From positions 162,163,911-162,227,910 of the forward strand of contig JASDDO010000014.1 of the NCBI GenBank assembly GCA_030015575.1: a stretch of 64,000 nt of DNA. Direction: 5' to 3'. The notes below the pieces were generated by a model. The model had not been told where the DNA came from. It searched no databases and worked only from the letters and a program-made list of their open reading frames with translations. Shown piece by piece: positions 1 to 10,138 of the stretch. The DNA is from Agapanthus africanus. Lineage: Eukaryota > Streptophyta > Magnoliopsida > Asparagales > Amaryllidaceae. Both the position numbers and the translations under genes were made by a program. The stretch's first letter is position 1; the number at the start of each line of letters is the position of its first letter.

Positions 1-280
1 GTACATCCATCTTCTCATGTTTCTTTTGATGTTCATTGTCCATCGAAACTAACGTGAGGCATTTGGTTGTGGCATAATCGATATCCCATATCTTGCGGAT
101 CTCCTTATCCGCAATAGAGAAATCAGGGCCTGGGAGGGGAGGGGCTGGAGCAGTGAGGACGTATGCAACCTTATCGTAGGTAAGGGCAATGTTCATGTTC
201 CTCAGCTAGTCTTTATAATTAGGTCATGTCATTTATTTTTCTCTAGTAGAAGCTTAAGTCTCGTCATTGGTATCTGCCAT
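1..280 (-). pseudogene. Ty1/copia gag, N-terminal part (Angela/BARE-like), broken
   Basis: Read on the minus strand from an ATG at 280-278, the frame gives a copia-type gag start with the blocks LRNMNIALTYDKVAYVL and TAPAPPLPGPDF. This resembles the N-terminal gag (UBN2-type) domain of Angela/BARE copia elements, which builds the virus-like particle. Four in-frame stops lie in the first 35 or so codons, and one replaces the tryptophan usually found before LRN. The frame is open from there to the window edge, so the rest of gag-pol lies to the left. It follows the PBS at 2816-2827 and the long leader in the expected order. Family assignment is by eye. Confidence 0.6.
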
Positions 281-2815
281 TAGCAGAGAGAAAAGAAAAC
301 ACTCAGTGAAAGCTCGTGCATGATTAGATTAGTTATTTATCTTATCTAATTGATATCTCCCACTGCTTTTATCAAATTTTCCTTCAAACCTTAAAAAGAA
401 AATTAGCCAGGATTAATTACATTTTACAAGTTTGCCAACCGGTCAGCCAGGCCAGTGTCTCCGAAGGAGGTTCCCCGTGTTTTCGCATGGACCTAATTAA
501 AATAAATCTTGTTTCCCTAGAGGCATAACCCCGTTGACACCTTTCTAGACACCTATTGGATTAGCTAATTGTAAAGTGTAAAATTCTCTTGGGAGTAACT
601 ATTACTCACAGTGGGATCGGGATCCAACTATCAAATAGAAGGTATGCAATCTCATTACAAATTTCAACTCTTGAAATTCCCGATATAGTTTTTACCCCTA
701 GCATCTTATGTCCTTAACCATGGTCAACAAATTATAAGCGCTAGTCAAGTTGTACTCGTCATTTCATGATTAATTTAGACCCATTCGTATGACCCTTAAC
801 TTTGGTCAACAAAGTTATTTGAATGTCCTAATCAATCGCATCAAATGCTTTATAGGAAGACATCATTTAGCTACCGTACACTATGCCTTAACTATAGTCA
901 ACAAACGTAGCACGAATACTAAGTACTTTACTTCCTAAAACGGCGGAGGGCTACAAATAGTTTTTATGAAAACATTTAACGTATTGAACTTGATATCGTT
1001 GTAGAACAGAGTAGTTTGAAAAATGAGTGGCTTAAGCTCCGCATTTGAAATATTTGCTTTTTCGTAAAAAGGCCGAGTATGTTTCAAATTTGATTCTACA
1101 ACATCTTTAGGTTTCTTTTTCTTAACATTAATCTTATTAATGTTGTCCCGTCATTTAAGCTCCTATTCATCACAGAAGAAACGAAAATAAAACACACACA
1201 TATATACCATCCGCATTCGCCACAGGGACCCAGGTCTTCATCGTAAGGTTACTTAATTTACGGCAGGGCAGGGTCAGGACGAGCGCGGATGTAAAACATA
1301 TATAGTGTCTACTAGTATATCATATATATAAGTAGCATTCGTCTCACGCAGTTATATTGATTACATCATATACCAGAAACAACAGAATCAGATATATGAA
1401 AATATAGGATATATTAGGAGGTCCGTGTTTTAGATTAACCCAATAGTGAAAACCACGGATTCCACGGTCGTGATGAATAGCCAAGCCCACACTCCATAGA
1501 CCCCTACGAGAGCGGCAAGCAACCCTGTCAATTCTAGAGTTTGGCAACTGGTATCGTCTCCTTGAGATGGCCTCCCACTGGACTCTAGAACTCGGTTATT
1601 TATGCTCCCCACCTTGGGCCTATCCTAATGCGGAAAAGTAAATAATATACATCAAATGGAGACAACAATCTCAACCCAGAAGTGTCCCAATAAAAGAATA
1701 TTACATACATTTATTTACATGAATGAAAAAAGAAAAACTTTCATCTCACATAAAACCACCGGCTATTCAAACACAACGATCCTATATAACAAATCAATTT
1801 GGCAACAAAATAACATCACATATTATCAACGCAAGTAAATATGTGTATTCCTAATGTCGTTGACATATAGTAACGAGATTAGGGATACATCTACATATTA
1901 CACTTACGGTCGCAGAAAAGAAATGAAAAACTACAATAATTAGAATCCACATCAATCTTAGACATCATAAACCCGGATTATCTTATATTCCGGATTTCAT
2001 GCCTAACCTTATAAATCTTGCATTTAAGTCTCGAATTGAAAACACTTTTCAAAAATGAAATCGGGTAATTCAACAAGATACCCGATTATATTATCAAATA
2101 TTCGTCGGGAACAGCAGTAGATGGCCGCACCCCTGATCCCGCCGACGAAGTGCACTTGGGCGGAACACCGTGGATGTGACTACCCAAGTGGATGCTTTTG
2201 GCCACGAGGTTCTCCTATAGTCACTTGGTCGGAGCTTTGGGGCGTGGCTATCTAGTAGTGTTTCCCGGCGAGTGTTCACTTACGATACGAGATTGCGACG
2301 GAGTTTTGATCCAAATCGAAACTCTGTGGCAATCGATCAACCGAGACTAAAATGCTAGATTTACCAATTACAAACTAGTTTTCACAAAACTAATTAATGT
2401 GGATTCCAAATATTGTATCACATATCAAATTTAAACCCAAAACGATGTTAAATTGCGACTTCGAAACACTCCGAATTGCCCTAACACAAAGATAACATCA
2501 CATGCAATCTGGGCAAAAACAAACATAACCTGAAACCCTAAAACCAAGTGAACATAACGCCAAAAAAATTCCAAGTTCAAAGTGCTACAGTAAACGGGTG
2601 ACATCGGGGATTTTACCAATGTGGCCGGCCACTTTTTGGTATTTCTGCCTCAAATTTTTCTGGTGTTCTGGATACATTATCAGAAGCATTCTGCACTTGT
2701 TTAAAAAAAATTTAGAAGCCATTTAAAAATCGACAGAAACTAGGGTTTCAAGTTTACGGTTTCGGAGTCGTTTCGGTTTCGCAATTCTACTTATATCGTC
2801 TAATACTCTAGCTTG
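281..2815 (-). other. Untranslated leader of the copia element
   Basis: This AT-rich stretch lies between the primer binding site and the gag start. No frame longer than about 60 codons looks coding. A leader of about 2 kb is normal for Angela/BARE elements. At 700-910 a phrase ending in GTCAACAAA recurs three times, and 1265-1340 holds TA-rich simple sequence. Small nested insertions cannot be excluded. Confidence 0.45.
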
Positions 2816-2827
2816 GCTCTGATACCA
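2816..2827 (-). other. Primer binding site, tRNA-iMet type
   Basis: The minus strand reads TGGTATCAGAGC, the standard plant PBS complementary to the 3' end of initiator tRNA-Met. It abuts an LTR edge (minus strand ...CTTACA). It fixes the orientation of the copia element: LTR to the right, gag to the left. Confidence 0.85.
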
Positions 2828-3300
2828 TGTAAGTCTTTCTTAGCACCACAATCAAGGGTTTCAACCTAAGCAAGTGGGAAAATTTAATTTTATTGGGTGC
2901 TAAGTTAACTAACCATGAATCAAACTAGAGATTAGGGTTACATAAAGAGTAACTATGCATATTTAAACTAAGTGAATGAGAACTACAACCTTTGTTGTCC
3001 GGTCCTTCACTTTAATTGCTCCGTGTAGAAGTCCTTGAGCTCCTCTATAGATCCTCTTGAAGTTGTAATAAGGTTGCTTGAAAACTTCGTTGTCTATGAT
3101 GATCCACCCGAAGCTTCTCACTCTCAAGCTCTTGCTTCACTAATTCTATGAACAAGTGAAGGTAACAACCTATACTAAATTGCTAGTTTAGGATAGGTAG
3201 ATGAGGTGGGGAAGTTTTTACTCAAAATCCTTTCTTTTTCTTTTCTCCTTTTTAACTCATAGAAATATCTAGAGAGCATAGAAGAAGAGGATGAACTTAG
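2828..3300 (-). repeat. Copia 5' LTR, inner part (interrupted)
   Basis: The LTR begins with TGTAAG directly beside the PBS and is cut at 3300 by element 1. The last five bases, CTTAG, are repeated at 30660-30664 as the target site duplication. The LTR resumes at 30665. Joined, the two parts are about 1.94 kb, a usual LTR length for Angela/BARE elements. Confidence 0.65.
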
Positions 3301-3548
3301 TGTTCCCCGTCGAAACACGGAGATGCGACCGCGCGGGTCCGTCTCGCCTGAATTTCGGGGCAGATGCTAATTGGTGCTGTCCGTCCACCTCTCCGAAGAT
3401 GCCAAGATGATTTATGGCACCGTGTATCGATGGTTTAAACGGATGCGGCCGATATAGCAGACTTCGTCAGATTCCCCCTCATTTGAGGGGTTTTTTGATT
3501 GTGGGGACGCTCTTCCCTGCAGGCGCAAGCCCCTACAGTTAATTATAC

Positions 3549-3673
3549 TACCGCATCGCGGTAACCACTTTCTCCTTCTCCAGATGGTCACTTCGTGTCG
3601 TGGGTGTTTGTTTTGTTTTTGGTTGCCCGTGGATTGTATACGGAGACTAATTTATGTTGTCGCCCGTAGGGCG
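3549..3673 (-). repeat. Conserved nested inverted repeats in U5
   Basis: Two perfect small palindromes, TACCGC-ATC-GCGGTA (3549-3563) and CGCCC-GTA-GGGCG (3661-3673), are kept in all four Tat-type LTRs (28249 and 28361; 33006 and 33119; 41270 and 41373). The second is enclosed by an outer GACTAAT/ATTAGTC stem, giving a two-tier hairpin. GATTGTATAC lies just before it. Confidence 0.6.
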
Positions 3674-3935
3674 TGGATTAGTCCAAACCCGTATCTTCTT
3701 AGATTTGGGTTTGAGGGTTGGGTTTAAGGATACGTTAGTCTCGTTTAGGACTAAGATCAATTTAAACGTATGTTAAGGATAAGTTAGTCTAATTTTTAGA
3801 CTAAGATTAACTTAACAGGATCGTTTAGATCCAACAAAGAGAGCAATTGGGCTCTATTGTTTAGTTTAGGGACATTGCGGTCGATTAGTTTAAGGACATT
3901 ACGGTCCAGTGTTAGTTTAAGGACATCTCGGTCCA

Positions 3936-4093
3936 GGTTAAGGACATCATAGTCCGTGAGTTTAAAGACCTTACAGTCAAGGTTAAGGACATCATAGTCT
4001 GTGAGTTTAAAGACCTCACAGTCAAGGTTAAGGACATCATAGTCCGTGAGTTTAAAGACCTCACAGTCAAGGTTAAGGACATCACAGTCCGTA
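3936..4093 (-). repeat. 45-bp tandem repeats in the left LTR
   Basis: Three full units and a partial one. Each unit holds GGAC-ATCATA-GTCC, a 4-bp inverted repeat around 6 bases, and a related GAC...GTC motif. The right LTR has five full units at 28636-28882, so the arrays changed length after insertion. Open frames over the arrays are only a result of the unit length being divisible by three. Confidence 0.8.
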
Positions 4094-4439
4094 GAATATT
4101 TGGTTATCGGGACCCGTCACCTCTCTGAAGACGTTGAAGGATTACAACGACAAATATCAGAGGAGTAAAGGGATGTACCCTCGAACCGACGTGAGTTGGT
4201 TGAAAGATCTGTAGTCCAATTTGGGGCTAAGATCTGTTAACATATTTATGAGCAGATGAGCTCAATTAATATGAGTTGAGGACTTATGTCCAATCTTGGG
4301 CTAAGTCCAATAAACGTGTAACATTTTATTTTGGGCTGTTGAGCCTTTATTCGGGCTTGGCCCTTTTGACAATGTTTTTGTCTTTTATTGAATGCAGAGC
4401 ATTCATCAGAGCTCTTGGCTCATTAAAGAACAATTTATG

Positions 4440-4830
4440 TTCTGTCAGCGCAACACATGGCGCGCTAGGCGCTTTGCGCCAGTCAAAGAGCGTAGTACGC
4501 TTCTGCCACGTGGCGCACATGTAAGGGACACGTGTCGCGCTCAGCGCTAGGCGCCAGATGATGAGCACATGATGCCAGTTTATGAGCGTTGAGCGCTAGT
4601 TCATGAGCGCATTGCGTTTTCAGTTTAGTGGCGCACACGTGAGTGACACGTGGTGAGCTTGGCGCTGAGCGCCAGCCCATGAGCCCAGTGCGCTATTTCA
4701 AGAGCGCAAAGCGCAAGTTGTTAATTGGCGCATACGCGATTGACACGTGGTGCATTTGGCGTTGAGCGCCATTCCAGAGAGCGCAGAGGTGCAGTTCAAG
4801 AGCGCAGAGGCGCATTTGATCAATTTTATA
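4440..4830 (-). repeat. GCGC-rich palindromic block with G-boxes, left LTR
   Basis: Degenerate repeats of about 75 bp contain GGCGCTGAGCGCC-type palindromes, GCGC clusters and CACGTG G-box cores (for example 4504-4509). The counterpart in the right LTR is at about 29265-29640. A second GC-rich patch of the same style lies at 5580-5700. Confidence 0.65.
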
Positions 4831-4835
4831 ATCTG

Positions 4836-5560
4836 GGAAACAAATTTATGTTCTTTTAAAAGTGACTTTGTCTCAAGATCTAAGAACAACAGTTCTTATT
4901 TTGCAGGAGATATTTCCAATCTCTTATATTGATTAAAGGCTTTGCCTTTATAGATCCATAATCTGTGAGAAGAATTATGTTCTTCTTTTATTTTATGATG
5001 AGATCTTTTGATCTCTTTGTGAAAGACTTTTTGTCTTTGTAGATCTATGATCTCTTTAAAAAAAATGAATTCTTCTTTTTATGAGATGATTTCATCTCTA
5101 TATTCATCATTATCATTTTTACCTTGAAGAAAGATCTTCTTGCAAGAGCTTGCTCTTTATCTTTGAGTTTCTCAAAGTTTATGGGGAGGGGGGGTTCTCT
5201 GTACAAGACTTGATGTCTGGGGGCCTTTATATAGGGCAAGCTGATTTGTTGAACCAGTTAAAGAGATCTTTCTCTGATCGATTTGGGGATGTTTCCCCAC
5301 CAATGGATCTTTGATCCTAGGGCTTCTGTGTTACAGAAGGCAACTTCTTGTTTTTAACAAGATTGATAAATCTTTCCATACAGAATTTATTCTGTCTTTT
5401 GGTAATTTTTATTTACCATTGGATCATTGATCCAACTGTGTTCTGATTTACAGAGCACAATCTTGTTATTTGGAAAGATTTTTAGGAATCTTTCCTTAAC
5501 AGAATTTAATTCTGTTTAATTAATGATTTATCATTATTATTAGATCTTTGATCTAACGGT
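4836..5560 (-). repeat. Chain of mini-hairpins, left LTR
   Basis: Short perfect inverted repeats follow one another every 15-30 bp. Examples are AAAGGC-TTT-GCCTTT (4935-4949) and TTGGATC-ATT-GATCCAA (5419-5435), with further GAGATC/GATCTC, GGAAAGATT/AATCTTTCC and CAGAAT/ATTCTG pairs. The words differ from one hairpin to the next, so this is not a tandem repeat in the usual sense. Confidence 0.7.
5226..5233 (-). promoter_or_regulatory. TATA box of the LTR (left copy)
   Basis: The minus strand reads CTATATAAAGGCCCC, a canonical plant TATA box. It is kept at the same place in all four Tat-type LTRs (30035-30042, 34783-34790, 43046-43053). In this 3' LTR copy it would direct outward transcription into the copia LTR. 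Confidence 0.75.
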
Positions 5561-5764
5561 GAAGAGCTTTTAGTTCCAGTGCTAGCGCACCCGTGCTTTG
5601 CATGTGGTGTGCTGCTCAGAGCACAGCGCACCTAGCGCGAGCGCACCCGTGTCTTACACGTGGTGCGCTGCTTAGGGCGCAGCGCACTTGGCGCTGCATC
5701 TGAAGCGTTGCTTCAATTTGAAATTTAAATTTCAAACAGAGTTTTACTCTGATTGGGGGGAACA

Positions 5765-5775
5765 AATGCCCTCCC
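5765..5775 (-). other. Polypurine tract of element 1
   Basis: The minus strand reads GGGAGGGCATT directly before the LTR start, the position from which plus-strand DNA synthesis is primed. Elements 3 (35521-35531) and 4 (60145-60153) have the same G-run-CATT arrangement. Confidence 0.7.
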
Positions 5776-5814
5776 ACCGTTGCGCTCACATGGCCCACAT
5801 GTGAGTGCAACGGT
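5776..5814 (+). promoter_or_regulatory. 17-bp-arm palindrome upstream of the antisense PMD gene
   Basis: Arms 5776-5792 and 5798-5814 are complementary except for one G/T pair, with a 5-bp spacer. The core is CACATG/CATGTG, a relative of the G-box. The palindrome lies between the polypurine tract and the PMD TATA box, 54 bp upstream of the latter. Element 4 has a 19-bp-arm palindrome with the same 5-bp spacer at the same place (60154-60196) but different arm sequence. Confidence 0.7.
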
Positions 5815-5867
5815 AGCAGCATCTGCGCCCTTGGATCAACTAAGAAGTTGAAACGACACTCATTGCC

Positions 5868-5876
5868 TATAAATAG
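5868..5876 (+). promoter_or_regulatory. TATA box of the antisense PMD gene
   Basis: TATAAATAG on the plus strand, about 100 bp inside the LTR. Element 4 has TATAAAT at 60260-60266 in the same relation to its palindrome and leader exon. Transcription would start near 5900. Confidence 0.7.
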
Positions 5877-5899
5877 GACCTTTGGTCCTCTGGGATGAT

Positions 5900-6004
5900 C
5901 ACTGCTCATCGTCTTCATTGTTTTTCTGAGAAATTTCATTCTGTCACAGAGTATAGCTCTCCATCTTAAGAAATTTCAAGAGTCAAAACTCTGCCAAAAC
6001 TTAG
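5900..6004 (+). other. PMD gene leader exon (5' UTR)
   Basis: A stretch of about 100 bp between the TATA box and a good 5' splice site, TTAG/GTAAAG at 6004/6005. No long frame begins here. The equivalent exon in element 4 ends at AG/GTAAGG (60419/60420). The start is only inferred from TATA spacing. Confidence 0.55.
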
Positions 6005-6501
6005 GTAAAGATTAAATCTTTTAAAGTTCTAGGGTTTTACCCATTAACAGAGCCTTGCTCTTTATAGATCTTTGATCTAAAGAAAACCCTTTTAGGGCTT
6101 CATTGACAGAGCTTTGCTCTCTTAGAATCATGGATCTTAAAGAGATCTTTTTCAGGGTTACTTAACTCATTAACAGAGCTTTGTTCTTTTGATAATATGT
6201 AGATTTGTTAATCTCTTATGAAGAACTCTTAAGAGTTTATTCATGGATCTTGAAGATCCCATAATTTTTAATTCATAAAAATTGATTTCAATTTTTCTGA
6301 TAGATTATTTCATCATTATTTTTTTCAGAGCAAGGTTCTTTAGGAATTTTATTTCTTCATGATCAGAGTTTGACAAGTGTCACTCTGTCACAGAGCATTG
6401 CTCTCAAAGGGAGATTTACTCCTCTGACCGAGAGATCTCTCATTTAATGAGAATTTCTTTTGAGGATTTCCTCACTTAATGACAGCCTCATCAAATGATG
6501 A

Positions 6502-9500
6502 TGTAACACCCTAGTTCATTTATACCAATTCCAGTTCTCGTATTTGCTTATTTATGGTATTTTCATGATTTATCGTGTTTTGGGTGCGAATGGTATTTCA
6601 TATTAGTATTGGATCCGACCCGACCCGCTTGCTTGAAATTTGTTTGATTCAAATTTATGAATTATCTTGACTTGTTACATAGACATGTGCACTTTCATAA
6701 ATACTGCATACTGGCATTTTATCTGGCATTGCATCTTTTACCATATAACATTTTAAGTCACGTAAAATATTTTAAAAATACATTGCATGGCCTGCTTGAT
6801 ACCCCTAACTCTGTCGTAGCATCCACGCATCTTGTTCTTGTCCCGTTCAGTGAAACGGACTTGTTTGGATGGCTACGTGCACGTACGTGCATCCGTTCTT
6901 AGGGGTATGCATTTTCGTTACCCGAGCTTTCATTTTTAAATTTGGCTATCGCATATATTTTTCATATTTTAAAACTGAATTTTTAGACCCGAGCCGGGCG
7001 TGGTTTGGAATATTTTTGTATCCCGCAAAAATTCAAATTTATTTAATATTCAAAATTTATTTAACAGTTTAAAATTTCATTAACAGTTCAAATCTTTTAA
7101 AACTAACTAATATATTTTTTAAAAATTAAAATCTAACCTATCTAATTAAACCGGCCCCACTCTCTCTCTTTCCTCTTTCTTTCTCTCCTTCTCTCTCTTC
7201 CCTCGCACTCTCTCTTTCTCTCTCCCCACTAGCCGACAACTTTCTTTCTCCTCTCTCTCTCCTCTCGATCTCTCTCCTCTCTCTGTCTCTCTCCTCTCTC
7301 CTTCTCTCTCTCAGAAATCTCTCTCTCTCCTCTCGCCCATATTCTCTCTCTCTCCCTATCTATATCTCTCTCTCTCTTCGTCTTCTTCATTTCTTTTTTC
7401 TTTCGCCTTGCAACCCTAAACCCAACTTGCTCTCGCCGCATCTTGCCATCGCCACCTCCGCCACCTCGTCGTCGCCTCCTCACCCTCGTCATCTCCCTTA
7501 CATCCTCCTCAACCGTAACACCCACAACCCACGACACCTTCAACCCGACGAACCCACCGCGACCATCTCCTCCTTCACCTGCACCCTTCACCGCCGGCGA
7601 CCCCCACTTCGTCGTCGCCTCTGACCTTACTTCCATCACCTCCTTCTTCCCTACAACCCATCGCAACCCCAAGCCAAACCCCTCACAGAACCTATGACCC
7701 ATCACCTCTCACCCTCCTCGCCGGTGATCCCTCGCCGTCGCTATCACTGCCGACCACCTCGTCGGCCTCCACTCGTCTTCTTCACCTCGTCTGCATCCCT
7801 CACCCCTCTCCTCTCTTCTCCTCCACCTCCACCTTCGCTTGCATTCCCTGCACCCTTCCTCGCCTCTGCCTCGCCGCCGGCGATCGTCCCTCACCGTCAC
7901 CACCTCTTGTTACCCCATCTCCCTTTTCTCCTTTCTACTACTCCAGATCCCGAGCATTCCCCTGCAAACTTTGATCCTCGACAGCCAAGAACCCCACTGC
8001 ACATTCACTACCTCGCCGGAAAACCCTGTTGCAATCTCCCCGTCGATGACCAATCGCCATTGTAACCCCTCGCATCTTCTATGTCTCCAAGCACCACACC
8101 ATAGAACCACAGTGCTAACCCCAGCCCTCTTCTCTTCTTCTCCTTCCTTCTTCTTCTTTTCTTTTCTCCTCTTTACTTCTTGGATTCTTGTTTTCCAATC
8201 ATCGCCGGAGCCGTGACCATCGCTGCCGTTCCAGACGACCCAGTGGACGTACTTTACCTGCATGATCACCCTCTTGCATTGCTTGGACCCGTCCCACGTG
8301 CCGTGCGTGCGACGTTTTACCGACGTCGGACGTGCCGTGCGTATCCGTATCGTGATCTATCGAGGCAAGTTAATCTTGCTACATGCTATATAACTCATTT
8401 TATACCTATTTAAATAAATACCATACCTGTAGTTTAAATCTAGTACCCCATGTTTAGTTTTATAACGTTTCGATGTTCCGTTTGCATCCGTTTATATCAT
8501 TTTAGATTTAGGTCATGAAAAGTTATCTTATGGCATACTAGATTATATTATACTGCATCCATATCAATATTTATATCACATATTGCTTAGTTGTACATCC
8601 CACATTACCATTTTATAGTTTTATAACTTTTCGGATACCCGTTTGCATCCATCTCATTTAGAATATATATAACTGTATCCATAGATCATATTAATACAAA
8701 ATACTGTGAAATTAACACCCTATGTTTAATAAAGTGCATCCTAATTAGTATTGGAACTATAAATGTAACCCTAATTGATAACTGTGCATCCATATCTTTG
8801 AATTTATATCTATTTGCATACCATATCACACCATTCCATTTTATTGTTATATTGGTACCCCATACTTTTTTTGTGTACCCATGCTTATTACAGTTTGATT
8901 ATGAGCACCCACTCGACACTTGTGCAATACCTGATATGACCTGATACTCTGCTACTGACACGACTTGATACATGTGCACTACTTGACATGATTTGATCCT
9001 TGTACACTACCTGACATGACCTGATGTACCACAGTTTGACATATTACCTAATCTTGTTACTAATGCCGACAATCTTGACCTGTTGTCCCTACAGACATAT
9101 CCTGTTGTCTATTCAGACAAACCTGTACCTGCTTGATCCTGTGTTGGCATTAGCTCCAGATTTATCAATACCTGACTTGAACACATAACTTGGGGGTATG
9201 GGGAAATCAATGATGAAACCTGACTTGTAACCCAACAGTTCGATGCCTTTACTGATCAGTCTTACGGTTTAGGCCAGCCCCGGAATGATGCTGCTGACAT
9301 CATTCGTCTTTACATACCACCTTTTACTGCCTAGCGGCACGTCTCGGATTCAGCCCGAGAGTCTTGACCGTGGTACCGGGCATGCACGGGATACTATTGA
9401 GTTACATCGATGATTCATCAAATTGATTTCACAGACTTGAGAGTAGTTAACCCAGTAGCACAGTTTAGATTACTCACTGCACGTCACCTATGCCTTTACC

Positions 9501-9970
9501 CTTCACTGTCCTTATTTATGTTACTGCTATGCTCACTTATTACATTCATGTGCCTTTTTATAATTCATGTCTGCATGTCTTGTTACCTCCTGTTTATTTA
9601 TTATTGTTTGATATTATGACGCACTGACGTCTGGGTTTTGCATGGCCCAGATCCTCTACCTTGTCGCAGGCTGATCAGGAGTACTTCCGCCGTTAGGCCG
9701 AGCAGTGAAGATCCAGTTAGTATCTAGTTTAGTTATATTTTACTTTCTAGATTATTATTGTTTATTGGATCTATTGCTTCCGTATATTATTTCTTGACTC
9801 GTTTATTCTTGCATGTGGACATGTACTAGATAGTTTATTTTATTTTTACTGTTCTTGATATCTCTAGACAGCCGTAATGTGACTGTGGAAAGATGTTTCC
9901 TATCTACAGGTAGCATGGTTGGTTTTGTCATGTGCCTATCTTAGCGCACTCTGGGAAGCGGGGCGTGACA
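6502..9970 (+). mobile_element. Solo LTR, 3469 bp, Ty3/gypsy (chromovirus-like)
   Basis: It starts TGTAACACCC and ends GGGGCGTGACA, with a perfect 5-bp duplication GATGA at 6497-6501 and 9971-9975. No PBS, polypurine tract or coding region is present, so it is a solo LTR left by LTR-LTR recombination. Its start, end and length resemble LTRs of Tekay/Del chromoviruses. The C-rich middle (7390-8220) gives long proline/serine frames on the plus strand and basic frames on the minus strand, which I take as by-products of base composition. Confidence 0.85.
7157..7390 (+). repeat. CT-rich microsatellite inside the solo LTR
   Basis: About 230 bp of CTCTCT/TCTTTC pyrimidine tract on the plus strand, with short interruptions. 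In plants such tracts are common near LTR and gene promoters. Confidence 0.85.
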
Positions 9971-10138
9971 GATGAGGCTGTTTTATTAATGATGAACCGT
10001 CATCTAAATTTTGTGGGCCCCCTTTGGTCCCTTTCCACTACATTGCAGTATGGTATAAATTCTAAAGTACCAAGTGTCAGAATTTAAATTAAATTATAGC
10101 ACTGACAGTTGACTTTTGTCCTTTTTCGCGCAGGCGAC

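Larger units (their letters stand above)
3301..5764 (-). repeat. Element 1, 3' LTR (left copy)
   Basis: It runs from TGTTCCCCGTCG to GGGGGGAACA, 2464 bp, and matches 28002-30659 along its whole length with scattered, mostly transition, differences. It is 194 bp shorter: two fewer 45-bp repeats, and no local duplication of the GCGC block seen at about 30480-30570. On the minus strand the U3 part is 5764-5234 and the TATA box is at 5226-5233. About 1.9 kb therefore lies downstream of the promoter, an unusually long R/U5. Confidence 0.9.
6005..10133 (+). other. PMD gene first intron, carrying a solo LTR
   Basis: It runs from GTAAAG to a pyrimidine-rich ...TTTTTCGCGCAG, five bases before the ATG. 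It is 4129 bp long, but without the nested LTR and its 5-bp duplication only 655 bp. That matches the 639-bp intron at the same place in element 4 (60420-61058). The leading part (6040-6480) is another chain of mini-hairpins (CAGAGC-TTT-GCTCT, TGAGGA-TT-TCCTCA and others). Confidence 0.7.

Noticed and set aside
1344..1838. Small ORFs of about 60 codons in the left end
   Set aside because: Length expected by chance in AT-rich leader sequence; no family resemblance.
5616..5939. 107-codon minus-strand ORF across LTR end and PMD promoter
   Set aside because: It crosses the LTR boundary, polypurine tract and promoter palindrome; no known domain.
7229..8269. Proline/serine-rich and Arg/Glu-rich ORFs up to 158 codons on both strands
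   Set aside because: They lie in the C-rich and CT-microsatellite part of a solo LTR; composition alone explains them.
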